From: Miltoncostaea sp963771025
Lineage (GTDB): Bacteria > Actinomycetota > Thermoleophilia > Miltoncostaeales > Miltoncostaeaceae
Direction: 5' to 3'
NCBI GenBank assembly: GCA_963771025.1
Contig: CAVYRL010000001.1
Coordinates: 806,001 to 870,000 of the forward strand
DNA length: 64,000 nt
Both the position numbers and the translations under genes were made by a program. Position 1 is the first letter of the stretch, and each line of letters begins with the position of its first letter. Shown here in pieces: positions 51,691 to 59,754 of this stretch. The notes below the pieces were generated by a model. The model was not told the origin of the DNA, ran no database searches, and was given only the letters and a program-made list of their open reading frames with translations.

Positions 51691-52625
51691 CGGCCCACCC
51701 CGCGCGCCCGCTGGTGCAGGTAGGTGTAGACGCTCTCCAGGTCGTCGCCGACCGGCTCGACGCGGCGCAGGCGCGCGCCCACGCCGCGGGCGACGCCGGG
51801 GAGCGCACGGCTGAAGCGCTCGATGTCGGCCGACTCCACCACCACCGCGCCGTCGTCGAAGCGCACCGAGTCGACCAGCCCGGCGCCCACCAGCTCGCGG
51901 GCGAGGCCGCGCGCCTGCGTGGCCACCTCCAGCCGGATGCTGCGGGGGCGATCGGCGATCAGCGCGCGGATGGCGGCCGTCGACCCGCTGGCCACCAGGT
52001 GCCCGTTGACCAGCACCAGGACGCGTGGCGCCATGCGCTCGACCTCGTGCAGCACGTGGGACGAGACCAGCACGGTGCGGCCTTCGTCGCCAAGCCGTCG
52101 GATCAGCGAAACGACTCCGCGGCGCTGTGCCGGATCGAGGCCGTTGAGCGGTTCGTCGAGCAGCAGCAGCTCCGGCTCGTGGGCGAGCGCCTGGGCGATC
52201 TTCACCCGCTGACGCATGCCGTGCGAGAAGCCCTTCACCTTGCGGTCGGCGGCGTCGCTCAGCCCAACCTCATCGAGCGCGCGCACGGCGGCGGCGTCGG
52301 GATCGGCCACCCCGCGCAGGCGGGCGCAGAGGGCCACGAGCGCGCGCGCCGTGAGAAACGGCCACAGCGCGTCGCGGTCGTGCGCGATGCCGATGCGGCG
52401 GTAGGCCTCGGGGCTGGCCGACAGGTCGGTTCCCAGCACGCGCACGGTGCCGCTGCTGGGCGGCGTGAAGCCGGCGCACAGCTTGAGGGCGGTCAACTTG
52501 CCGGCGCCGTTGTGACCGAGCAGGCCGGTCACCCCGGGGCCGATGGAGAACGTGACGTCGGCCAGCGCGACGGTGTCGCCGTACCAGCGGGACACGCCGT
52601 CGAACACCAGCGAGCCGCCGCTCAT
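51687..52625 (-). CDS. ABC transporter ATP-binding protein with atypical Walker A
   Basis: The 312 aa protein has an ABC ATPase domain (about 5-220) and a C-terminal helical extension typical of ABC-2 exporters. The signature is KGFSHGMRQRVKIAQAL, Walker B is LLLLDEPLNGLD and the switch His is in VLVSSHVLHEVE. Walker A reads GHNGAGKLTALK, where the Ser/Thr that binds Mg2+ is Leu (minus-strand codon TTG at 52494-52496, one base from the Ser codon TCG). If real this would weaken ATP hydrolysis. Overlaps with the permease on each side suggest coupled translation. Confidence 0.87.
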   Translation of the reverse strand: MSGGSLVFDGVSRWYGDTVALADVTFSIGPGVTGLLGHNGAGKLTALKLCAGFTPPSSGTVRVLGTDLSASPEAYRRIGIAHDRDALWPFLTARALVALCARLRGVADPDAAAVRALDEVGLSDAADRKVKGFSHGMRQRVKIAQALAHEPELLLLDEPLNGLDPAQRRGVVSLIRRLGDEGRTVLVSSHVLHEVERMAPRVLVLVNGHLVASGSTAAIRALIADRPRSIRLEVATQARGLARELVGAGLVDSVRFDDGAVVVESADIERFSRALPGVARGVGARLRRVEPVGDDLESVYTYLHQRARGVGR

Positions 52626-53500
52626 TCGTCCGCCCCCCGCCGGTAGCGCCACAGCAGCACGGCGGCCGCCGCCACGACCACCACCAGATACGCGGCGCCC
52701 AACGAGGCCGTGGAGTTGGGGATGTCGCCGGTGTCGGGGAAGAGGGACGCCGCGAAGGCGATCGGCAGCACCGACAGCTCGATCAGGTGGATGGCGTGCG
52801 AGTCGGGGAACGCCCCGCTCAGCAGCCCCGCGAGCACCGTCGGCGCCACCAGCAGCAGCAGGTACCCGCCCACCGCGAACGCCCGCCGCCCGGTGAGCGA
52901 CGCCACAGCGAGCCCGATCAGGCCGTAGTAGAGGGCGAGCAGGAGCCCGGAGGCGAAGATCCGCGGCAGCTCGGCCCAGTTGTCCTGGAGGTACGCGAGC
53001 GGATGGTTCTCGAACACCATGATCCCGCCGTAGAGCACCAGCAGGGGCACCAGGGTCACCAGCAGCAGCGGAACCACCGCCGCCAGTATCCGCCCTGCGA
53101 GGTACTCGTGGCGGCTCACGGCGGTCGAGAAGTAGAGCGCGAGCGTGCCGTCGCGGCGGTCGGGACACAGGAGCTCAGGGGTCGTGACCGCGGCGAACAG
53201 CAGGATCAGGACTCCGATGATTCCCTGGTAGCCCGAGAATGGCAGCGCCTCGGTGAGGTCGATGCCGGTCTGATCCGCGAACAGGGCGCGGACGCCGAGC
53301 ACGATGACCGCCGGCCCGAGGGCCAGCACCATGAGGGCGATCGGGATCGCCTTGGCCTTCCAGCTGCGGCGCGCGCCGAGCGAGCGCAGCGCGCCCCACC
53401 GGGCCAGCGACATGACGCCCGCCATGCGCCCGCGGCGAACGCCCCGGTAGCGGGTGTAGCGGACATCCCGGATCTCGGCGTCGCCGGAGACCGGGCTCAC
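52622..53500 (-). CDS. ABC transporter permease
   Basis: The 292 aa membrane protein has about six transmembrane segments (for example IALMVLALGPAVIVLGVRAL and LLLALYYGLIGLAVASL). CPDRRDGTLALYFSTAVSR is the ABC-2 family loop. It sits between the two ATPase genes with 4-base overlaps. The first 45 residues form a basic cytoplasmic segment. Confidence 0.84.
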   Translation of the reverse strand: MSPVSGDAEIRDVRYTRYRGVRRGRMAGVMSLARWGALRSLGARRSWKAKAIPIALMVLALGPAVIVLGVRALFADQTGIDLTEALPFSGYQGIIGVLILLFAAVTTPELLCPDRRDGTLALYFSTAVSRHEYLAGRILAAVVPLLLVTLVPLLVLYGGIMVFENHPLAYLQDNWAELPRIFASGLLLALYYGLIGLAVASLTGRRAFAVGGYLLLLVAPTVLAGLLSGAFPDSHAIHLIELSVLPIAFAASLFPDTGDIPNSTASLGAAYLVVVVAAAAVLLWRYRRGADE

Positions 53501-54450
53501 TCGAGGGCCTCCACCAGCGCGTCCTCCAGGGTGGGTCCCGCGGGGCGCATCTCGCGCAGACCGACGCCGGCCTCGTCCGCCGTGTCGCGCACGCCATCGA
53601 GGACCGCGTCCATCGATGCCCCGGTCACCACCAGCGCGTCGTCCCGCGCCACAGCGGTCAGGCCACGCGCCCGGAGGGCTCCGGCGAACGCGTCTGCGTC
53701 ACCGGTCACGCGCACGAGCACGCCGTCGTCGTGCAGCCCCTCCATCTCCTCGATGCGCTCCGAGGCCACCAGGCGCCCGTCGCGCAGCACCACCACGGCA
53801 TCGCAGGTGCGGGTCACGTCCTCGAGCACGTGCGACGAGAGCAGCACGGCGATCTCGAGGTCGCTGGAGAGCCGGCGCACCAGGGAGAGCATCTCCTCGC
53901 GCCCCGACGGGTCGAGGCCGTTGGTCGGCTCGTCCAGCACGACGAGCTCGGGCGCGTGCACGATGGCCTGGGCCAGCTTCGTGCGCTGCTTCATGCCGGT
54001 CGAGAACGTGCCGATCAGGCGCGAGCGCTCTTCTTCGAGGCCCACCTGGAACAGCACCTCGGAGGCGCGCAGCACGGCATCGCGGCGCGGCAGGCCACGC
54101 AGCTCGGCCATGTGCACCACCAGGTCACGGGCCGACATCTCCAGCGGCAGGCAGTCGCGCTCGGGCATGTACCCGAGACGGCGGCGGACCTCGTCCGGGT
54201 GGTGGGCGACGTCGATGCCCAACACCTCCAGGCGGCCGGCGTCGGGCTGCACCAGGCCGAGGAGCGCCTTCATGAGGGTCGATTTGCCCGCCCCGTTCGC
54301 GCCCAGCAGGCCCGTGGCGCGCGCCGTGATCTCGAGGGTCACGTCATCGAGGGCCTGGACCGGCCCGAAGCGCTTCGACACTCCTCCCGCGGCGACCAGA
54401 CGGGTGGCGCTCGGCGGTGGCGCGGTGGGGGAGGGAAGCGTCACTCCCAC
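53497..54450 (-). CDS. ABC transporter ATP-binding protein
   Basis: This 317 aa protein has a complete ABC ATPase domain: Walker A GANGAGKSTLMK, Q-loop region YMPERDCLP, signature IGTFSTGMKQRTKLAQAI, Walker B LVVLDEPTNGLDPSG and the switch in VLLSSHVLEDV. It heads the four-gene exporter operon. A TAATAT -10 box on the minus strand (54453-54458) lies 2 bases before GTG 54450 and 8 bases before GTG 54444, so 54444 may be the true, leaderless start. Confidence 0.9.
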   Translation of the reverse strand: MGVTLPSPTAPPPSATRLVAAGGVSKRFGPVQALDDVTLEITARATGLLGANGAGKSTLMKALLGLVQPDAGRLEVLGIDVAHHPDEVRRRLGYMPERDCLPLEMSARDLVVHMAELRGLPRRDAVLRASEVLFQVGLEEERSRLIGTFSTGMKQRTKLAQAIVHAPELVVLDEPTNGLDPSGREEMLSLVRRLSSDLEIAVLLSSHVLEDVTRTCDAVVVLRDGRLVASERIEEMEGLHDDGVLVRVTGDADAFAGALRARGLTAVARDDALVVTGASMDAVLDGVRDTADEAGVGLREMRPAGPTLEDALVEALE

Positions 54451-54452
54451 CC

Positions 54453-54458
54453 ATATTA
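54453..54458 (-). promoter_or_regulatory. -10 box of the ABC exporter operon
   Basis: TAATAT on the minus strand, 8 bases before the in-frame GTG at 54444. It is one of the few AT-rich hexamers in this region. Confidence 0.5.
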
Positions 54459-54465
54459 GGCACGC

Positions 54466-54492
54466 CCCCCGCCCGACCGTGTCGAGCGGGGG
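54466..54492 (-). terminator. Hairpin terminator after ino1
   Basis: CCCCCGC pairs with GCGGGGG, and after one mismatch CGAC pairs with GTCG around a 3-base loop. The structure begins 12 bases beyond the ino1 stop on the minus strand. Confidence 0.65.
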
Positions 54493-54504
54493 TGCGCCCG
54501 GGTG

Positions 54505-55656
54505 CTACGGGGTGGTGCTCGCCTCGGTGCGGGTCTCGGCCCGCTCGCCGCCCTCGGCGGCCCCGGGGGCCACGAACGCGTCGCTGGCGCCCGAGATGAA
54601 GTCCTCGGTCAGGTCGTGCGCGACCGAGTCGGGGTGCTGGATGGGCGGGCTCTTCATGAAGTACGAGGCGGGCCCCTCCAGCGTGCCGCCGATGCCGCGG
54701 TCGAGCGCGATCTTGGCGCAACGGACGGCGTCGATGACGATGCCGGCGGAGTTCGGCGAGTCCCACACCTCGAGCTTGAGCTCGATGTTGATCGGGATGT
54801 CGCCGAAGCCGGTGCCCTCGAGACGGATGTGCGCCCACTTGCGATCGGTGAGCCACGGCACGTAGTCGCTCGGGCCGATGTGGACGTCTTCCTTCTTGAT
54901 CTCGTCGTTGAGGATCGAGGTCACGGCGTTGGTCTTGGAGATCTTCTTCGACTCCAGCCGCTCCCGCTCGAGCATGTTGAGGAAGTCGGTGTTGCCGCCG
55001 AAGTTGAGCTGCGACGTGTGGGCGAGCTTGACGCCCCGGTCGCGCATCAGGCGGGCGAGCTGACGGTGCACGATGGTCGCGCCGACCTGGCTCTTAATGT
55101 CGTCGCCGACGATCGGGAGGCCCCGCTCGCGGAACCGCTCCTGCCAGTAGGGCTCGCGGCCGATGAACACCGGCACGCAGTTCACGAACGCGCAACCCGC
55201 CCGCAGGATCTGCTCGACGTACCACTTGGTGGCGTTCTCGGAGCCGACCGGCAGGTAGCTCACGACGACGTGGGTGTTGGTGTCGCGGAGGATGCCCGCG
55301 ATGTCGGCCGTCGGGCCGGGGGCCTTGGTGATGACCTCGGAGAGGTACTTGCCGAGGCCGTCATGGGTCATGCCGCGCTCGACGTTGACGCCGAGATGCG
55401 GCACGTCGGCGAGGTGGATCGTGTTGTTCGGCTCCGCGAAGATCGCGGCGGACAGGTCGGTGCCGACCTTGGTCACGTTGATGTCGAAGGCCGCGGTGAA
55501 CCTGATGTCGCGGATGTGGTACCCACCGAGGTCCACGTGCATGAGGCCCGGCACGAACTCGTCGGGAGAGGCGTCCTTGTAGAACTCAACACCCTGCACC
55601 AGGGACGAGGCGCAGTTGCCCACCCCGATGATCGCTACGTTGACGGTGTCGCTCAC
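54505..55656 (-). CDS. ino1: Inositol-3-phosphate synthase
   Basis: Ino1 converts glucose 6-phosphate to inositol 3-phosphate with NAD+, supplying inositol for phosphatidylinositol lipids and, in many actinobacteria, mycothiol. The 383 aa protein starts with the NAD motif VAIIGVGNCASSLVQG, followed by AAFDINVTKVGTDL, VVSYLPVGSENATKWY and the active-site stretches GDDIKSQVGATIVHRQLA, LNFGGNTDFLNM and SKTNAVTS. It is the short actinobacterial/archaeal type. GTG 55656 has GAGGAGAA upstream. It is divergent from a recombinase-like gene with overlapping promoters. Confidence 0.95.
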   Translation of the reverse strand: MSDTVNVAIIGVGNCASSLVQGVEFYKDASPDEFVPGLMHVDLGGYHIRDIRFTAAFDINVTKVGTDLSAAIFAEPNNTIHLADVPHLGVNVERGMTHDGLGKYLSEVITKAPGPTADIAGILRDTNTHVVVSYLPVGSENATKWYVEQILRAGCAFVNCVPVFIGREPYWQERFRERGLPIVGDDIKSQVGATIVHRQLARLMRDRGVKLAHTSQLNFGGNTDFLNMLERERLESKKISKTNAVTSILNDEIKKEDVHIGPSDYVPWLTDRKWAHIRLEGTGFGDIPINIELKLEVWDSPNSAGIVIDAVRCAKIALDRGIGGTLEGPASYFMKSPPIQHPDSVAHDLTEDFISGASDAFVAPGAAEGGERAETRTEASTTP

Positions 55657-55695
55657 GGGCGGTTCTCCTCGCGTCGGTGCCCTTACACAAAAGTC

Positions 55696-55733
55696 TTTCG
55701 TGTTTTTACACGAAATGCCGATTAGTGTAAAGT
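55696..55733. promoter_or_regulatory. Face-to-face promoters of ino1 and the recombinase-like gene with an inverted repeat
   Basis: Minus strand for ino1: TTTACA (55726-55731), 17 bases, TAAAAA (55703-55708). Plus strand for the recombinase-like gene: TTTACA (55705-55710), 17 bases, TAAAGT (55728-55733), 6 bases before ATG 55740. The perfect repeat TTTCGTGT / ACACGAAA (55696-55703, 55708-55715) covers the ino1 -10 and the opposing -35. A further TTACAC copy is at 55683-55688. Confidence 0.6.
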
Positions 55734-55739
55734 CCCCGC

Positions 55740-56345
55740 ATGGGACGCCCCCTGATCGCCTACCTGCGCGTCGCCCCCCGTGAGCGCGTGGGGGAGCGGC
55801 CGGGTCTCGACGCCCAGCGCGAGCTGGTGCGCACGGCGGCGTCCGAGCGTGACTGGGATCTGGTCGACACCCTCGAGGACGTGCGCTCGGGACGCTCCCT
55901 GCGACGCCCCGGTCTGCGGGCCGCTCTGACAGCGTGTCGAATGGGCGACGCCGAGGGCATCGTCGTGGCCCGCCTCGACCGCCTGACCTATTCGCTGATC
56001 GACCTCGCCGAGCTGGTGCGCGAGGCGGTGGAGGGCGGGTTCACGCTGATCTCGCTGAGCCCGGACGTTGACCTGTCGTCGGACGGCGGGCGCGCGGTGG
56101 GGGAGGTGCTCGCCGAGGCCGCCACCTGGCAGGCGCGCCCGCTGACCACGGCGGGGCGGGCGCTGGCGGGCCGTCCCGGCCGCCCGTCGTCCACGCCCGC
56201 GCCCGTCGCCGCCCGGATCCGGGAGCTGCGCGGCGAGGGCATGACCCTGCAGGCCATCTGCGACACGCTCAACGCCGAGCGCATCCCGACGCCGCGGGGC
56301 GGTGCGGAGTGGCGGCCCACGTCGCTGCGATCGGTGCTGCGCTAG
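55740..56345 (+). CDS. Degenerate serine recombinase-like protein
   Basis: The 201 aa protein has the resolvase N-terminal fold (about 4-135) and a C-terminal helix-turn-helix of the recombinase type (about 155-198, IRELRGEGMTLQAICDTLNAE). The catalytic residues are mostly lost: the nucleophilic Ser of the YxRVS motif is Ala12 (AYLRVAPRE), and the second Arg of the DRLxR motif is Tyr84 (ARLDRLTYS). Arg10 and Arg81 remain. It cannot recombine DNA by the known mechanism and may be a DNA-binding regulator, possibly of ino1 (inference). The predicted mRNA is leaderless. Confidence 0.75.
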   Translation: MGRPLIAYLRVAPRERVGERPGLDAQRELVRTAASERDWDLVDTLEDVRSGRSLRRPGLRAALTACRMGDAEGIVVARLDRLTYSLIDLAELVREAVEGGFTLISLSPDVDLSSDGGRAVGEVLAEAATWQARPLTTAGRALAGRPGRPSSTPAPVAARIRELRGEGMTLQAICDTLNAERIPTPRGGAEWRPTSLRSVLR

Positions 56346-57013
56346 GGCCCGCCGCGGGCCAGCAGCACCCGGCCCCACGCCTCGCGGAGCCAGTCCGCGA
56401 ACTCCTCGCGGGTCCAGCCGCGTTCGCGGACCAAGAGCACCCAGTACTCGGCGGCGTTCATGCTCCAGATGACGTCCGCCACGCGGTCGTCGGACATGTC
56501 GTCCCGCAGCTCGCCGGTGGCGCGCAGATCGGACGCGAAGAGCCGCATGTTGGCCGCGCGCCGCTCGGAGATCTCGGCCCACAGGGAGGCGCACTCGGCG
56601 TCCGAGCGCGCGGCGTCGCGGAGGGCGAGGAAGACCGGCGCCATGCGCTCCTGGATCTCACCGACGACAGTGGCGTAGATCGCGATCTTCTCGGCGGCCG
56701 TCGTCGCGGCCCGGAGCCGGATGACGTAGTCGCGCTGCTCGGCGGGGACGGCCCGATCGGTTCCCGAGATCGCCGTCTCGACGAGTTCCCTCAGGAGGGC
56801 GGGCTTGCGCCCCACGGCGGCGTAGACCGTGTCCACCGAGACCCCGGCCCGCTCGGCGATCTGCGCGACCGTGGTCGCCGAGTAGCCCCGCGCCACGAAC
56901 AGCTCGCGTGCCGCGGCCAGCACGGCGCCGCGGGTGGCCGCCGCCTGCGCCTCGCGGCGCGGTGAGCGGTAGGCGCGCCGGCCGGCGGGTTGTCCCTTGA
57001 CGTCGTCGTCCAT
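56342..57013 (-). CDS. TetR family transcriptional regulator
   Basis: This 223 aa protein has an N-terminal TetR helix-turn-helix (AVLAAARELFVARGYSATTVAQIAERAGVSVDTVYAAVGRK over residues 28-68) and a ligand domain without recognisable class. It is divergent from a small unassigned gene with a possible operator between them (57038-57054), and overlaps the convergent recombinase-like gene by 4 bases. The ligand is unknown. Confidence 0.88.
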   Translation of the reverse strand: MDDDVKGQPAGRRAYRSPRREAQAAATRGAVLAAARELFVARGYSATTVAQIAERAGVSVDTVYAAVGRKPALLRELVETAISGTDRAVPAEQRDYVIRLRAATTAAEKIAIYATVVGEIQERMAPVFLALRDAARSDAECASLWAEISERRAANMRLFASDLRATGELRDDMSDDRVADVIWSMNAAEYWVLLVRERGWTREEFADWLREAWGRVLLARGGP

Positions 57014-57037
57014 CGCGGTCTACGGTCTCTCTATTCA

Positions 57038-57054
57038 TCCGAACGTCCATCGGA
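57038..57054. promoter_or_regulatory. Candidate TetR operator
   Basis: TCCGA and TCGGA are inverted half-sites 7 bases apart in the 64-base gap between the divergent TetR gene and the small gene at 57078. Confidence 0.4.
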
Positions 57055-57077
57055 CCAATCTACAGGAGGCGGGAGGC

Positions 57078-57383
57078 ATGGTCTACGCGTACATCCAGGA
57101 TGTCCCCATCGGGGAGGACCGCTACCGGCGCATCGTCGCCGAGCTCGGCCCCGAGCCGCTGGCCGGCTCGCTGCTCCATCTCTGCGTTCGCGAGGCCGAC
57201 GGGCGCCTGCGCTACATCGACGTCTGGGAGTCCGAGGAGGCCTGCGCCCGGGCGTTCGACGAGCGGATCCATCCCGCGGTGGACACCGCGTTCGGCGGCC
57301 GGCGCCCCGGGCAGGAACCCGAGGTGCACCGCCTCGACGTGCTTCACGCCGACGGTGCGCTGCTCGACGCCACCTGGGCGTGA
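57078..57383 (+). CDS. Small hypothetical protein (ABM/dimeric alpha-beta barrel-like)
   Basis: The 101 aa protein has the look of a small dimeric alpha/beta-barrel protein: YAYIQDVPIGEDRYRRIVAELG, LHLCVREADGRLRYIDVWESEEACARAF and a final strand HRLDVLHAD. Such proteins include monooxygenase-like and stress-response proteins, but no catalytic residues can be named. A strong AGGAGG lies 8 bases before the ATG. It is probably controlled by the divergent TetR. Confidence 0.65.
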   Translation: MVYAYIQDVPIGEDRYRRIVAELGPEPLAGSLLHLCVREADGRLRYIDVWESEEACARAFDERIHPAVDTAFGGRRPGQEPEVHRLDVLHADGALLDATWA

Positions 57384-57392
57384 CCGCCGGGC

Positions 57393-58907
57393 TCAGCGCA
57401 CCGGGCAGGTGAGTCCGGCCGCGTCCACGTAGCTCTGCCAGCGGGCCGCGACGTCCGCGAACCCGAGACCGGGAGACACCTCGGCCAGCTGGCGGAGCAG
57501 GTGCACGTGGTAGCAGTGGTAGTTGAGGTCGGCGAGATGCGTCTTCCACGGGCGTCCGGGCGTCAGCAGGCCGTAATAGCTCCAGGCGCCGGTGTCGTGA
57601 TCCGGAAGGTGGCGCTCCAATGAGACCTCGCCGCGCTCTGCGAGATCGAGGGCCAGGGCGGACGCCGTGTACGCCGCCGGATCGGCCCCCGGAACGCGCG
57701 CGAGCAGCGCGGCCGCGCCGCGCAGATTGAGCAGCGTGACCATGAATCCGTTGAGCGCCGCTCCGGTCCAGGGGTTATCGCCGGGGTAGGCGCGCTCCAC
57801 ATACCAGGGCGTCGGACTCTGATCCGGTCGCACCGAGACCATGCTGCGCACGCCGCCGCGATCCACATCGACGGTGAACGCCGCCAGCGCGCCGCGCGCC
57901 ATCCGGGTGAAGCGGGGGTCGCCGGTGTCGTCGGCGGCGTGCGCCATCAGCAGGGCGAGCCGGGCCTGCGCCATGCCGGACGCGCCTGGCCGGATCGCGG
58001 ACGGCTCGCCCGGAACGTCGTAGTACTCCCACGCGAGGAAATCTCGCGCGCCCGCGCGGCGCGTGACCGCCATCTCGGAGAGGGTCTGCGCGAGCGCGGT
58101 CGCGGGGACGTCGTCGTTGAGCCGGCGCCAGCGGCCCGTGGTCGCCACCGGGTTGACCACGAACCCCTGGCGCGGCCGGTAGGTCAGCAGCACGCCGTCC
58201 TCGTCGCGCAGGAGGACCGCGTGCGAGGGGGCCCCGCGGCGCCCGTACCACCAGGCATTGGCGCGCAGGGCGCGGGCGATCGTCGCTCGCCGCCCGGGGG
58301 GGGCCGGCGCGGCGTCGGGTCCGAGGTAGCCGGTCCAGAGTGAGAGCTGGCGGGCCACGTCGTCATGGGTCACGGAGCCCGGTTCCGATGCGGCCAGCGC
58401 CGTCGCCAGGGCCCTGCGCGCCGGCTCGTACCCGGTGAGCGCCGAGCCCGCCGGGATGCGCACGCCGGCGGGCGGGTCGGGCTGCGTCGCGAGCGCCGAC
58501 TGCGGCGGGCCGACCGGGGCGGGCGGCGGGGCGGTCGCGCTCGGCGCCGCAGGGGCGGGCGCCGGGGTCTGCGAAGCCGCCGGCGCCCGCGGCGGCGCGG
58601 TCGTCACGCGACGGGCCGGCGCGGGAGCCCGACGTGATGATCGCCGGGGCGGCGCGGGGGCCTCGGCGACCGGGGCGGGCGGCGCGGGCGCCGTGACGGC
58701 TGATGCCGCCGCCGGAGCCGCCGGAGGCTCGGACTTCTCCGGCGGCGCGGGCGGCGGCAGGGCCTCCTCGGGAAGCGCCGCCGGCTCGGGCGGTATGGCG
58801 GCGCCCGGAGCCGAGGAGCTCTCGAGCGCGGCGGCGCCCGCGAACCCCACGACGACGGCGACCAGGCCCACCGCCACGAGCACGATCGTCTGTCGGGCGG
58901 GGACCAC
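57393..58907 (-). CDS. Membrane-anchored D-glucuronyl C5-epimerase-like protein
   Basis: The 504 aa protein has an N-terminal membrane anchor (VLVAVGLVAVVVGFAGAAAL, about 8-27), a 130-residue Pro/Ala-rich linker likely crossing the cell wall, and an all-alpha domain (about 165-500). The last resembles the C-terminal domain of D-glucuronyl C5-epimerases: YYDVPGEPSAIRPGASGMAQ, ALLMAHAADDTGDPRF, WYVERAYPGDNPWTGAALNG and SYYGLLTPGRPWKTHLADLNYHCYH. It probably binds or modifies an acidic polysaccharide, but the reaction is not established. GTG 58907 is the only start near the anchor. It is divergent from a PilZ gene. Confidence 0.72.
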   Translation of the reverse strand: MVPARQTIVLVAVGLVAVVVGFAGAAALESSSAPGAAIPPEPAALPEEALPPPAPPEKSEPPAAPAAASAVTAPAPPAPVAEAPAPPRRSSRRAPAPARRVTTAPPRAPAASQTPAPAPAAPSATAPPPAPVGPPQSALATQPDPPAGVRIPAGSALTGYEPARRALATALAASEPGSVTHDDVARQLSLWTGYLGPDAAPAPPGRRATIARALRANAWWYGRRGAPSHAVLLRDEDGVLLTYRPRQGFVVNPVATTGRWRRLNDDVPATALAQTLSEMAVTRRAGARDFLAWEYYDVPGEPSAIRPGASGMAQARLALLMAHAADDTGDPRFTRMARGALAAFTVDVDRGGVRSMVSVRPDQSPTPWYVERAYPGDNPWTGAALNGFMVTLLNLRGAAALLARVPGADPAAYTASALALDLAERGEVSLERHLPDHDTGAWSYYGLLTPGRPWKTHLADLNYHCYHVHLLRQLAEVSPGLGFADVAARWQSYVDAAGLTCPVR

Positions 58908-58984
58908 CGTGACCTCATACCACGGCGCTCGCCCGCGGGGGGAGGCTGTGAGACGCTGTGGGCCCGACAGGACGCAGGCGGACC

Positions 58985-59512
58985 ATGGCTCGTCACACGC
59001 TCCCGTATGACCCGGCTGGCGATGGGGAGCGCCGTGGGGAGCCGCGTGTCCCGGTGGCGTTCCCGGCGTCGATCGGCGAGGGGCACCTGCACTGCTCCGG
59101 GCGCGTCGTGGACGCATCCGAGCACGGGGTGCTGATCGAGCTCAGCGAGCCGCTGCTGTGGGAGGTCGGCGTGGCCACGGTGACGCTGAGACTGCCCGCG
59201 AGCGAGCCCTGGAAGGTGCGCGCAACCGTGGTCCGGGTGGGTTCCGGGAGCAACGGGCGCCCGCGCATCGCGTTCCGGATGTCCGACGAGAGACCGTCTC
59301 CACGACCACGGAGACGCTCTCCGTCGCGCAGACCGGTCGCGTCGCTCGCCGAGCTCGGCACCCGCGCCTACGAACTCGCCCTCTTCGATCCCGCGGCCCA
59401 CGTCCCCGAGCCGCTGGCTCACGCGCTCCTCGCCCTCGCCGTCAGCGAGGGGCCGGAGCCGCGGACGGCCCGCGAACTCCTCGTGGCGATCGACCGCTGG
59501 GCGACCGGTTAG
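58985..59512 (+). CDS. PilZ domain protein (c-di-GMP binding)
   Basis: The 175 aa protein has a PilZ domain (about 14-105) with both c-di-GMP motifs: RRGEPR near residue 16 (RxxxR) and DASEHGVLI (D/NxSxxG). The C-terminal 60 residues are helical (ELGTRAYELALFDPAAH, ARELLVAIDRWATG). It is likely an effector of the diguanylate cyclase at 49290-50975. Divergence from the C5-epimerase-like gene suggests control of an extracellular polysaccharide, an inference from neighbourhood. Confidence 0.85.
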   Translation: MARHTLPYDPAGDGERRGEPRVPVAFPASIGEGHLHCSGRVVDASEHGVLIELSEPLLWEVGVATVTLRLPASEPWKVRATVVRVGSGSNGRPRIAFRMSDERPSPRPRRRSPSRRPVASLAELGTRAYELALFDPAAHVPEPLAHALLALAVSEGPEPRTARELLVAIDRWATG

Positions 59513-59694
59513 AGGCCGGACCAGCCCCGGTAGTCGTCGTCCGGCCACGAGCCGGCGTGGATGGCGGCCGGCACCGGGGCCACGGCGTCGATCTCGCGCG
59601 GCAACTCGGGGATCGTGGCGATCACCTCGTCGGTGACGCTCGGCGGAGGCTCAGGCGGGTTCATGGCGGGTCTCTGGGTGGAGGTCGCGTTCAC
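59509..59694 (-). CDS. Small hypothetical protein
   Basis: An open frame of 61 codons (or 51 from an internal ATG at 59664) overlaps the convergent PilZ gene by 4 bases. The product is acidic and Pro-rich, with no motif I recognise (ending DDDYRGWSGL). Codon use fits the genome, but such short frames occur by chance in high-GC DNA. Confidence 0.4.
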   Translation of the reverse strand: MNATSTQRPAMNPPEPPPSVTDEVIATIPELPREIDAVAPVPAAIHAGSWPDDDYRGWSGL

Positions 59695-59754
59695 TGAGAG
59701 AGCACGCTATCGGGTGCCCCGGACGGTGGGCCGTCCCCCGCCCCACGCACGGGA

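Noticed and set aside
55740..56345. A mobile element built around the recombinase-like gene
   Set aside because: No terminal repeats, attachment sites, cargo or composition change around it, and the protein lacks the catalytic Ser.
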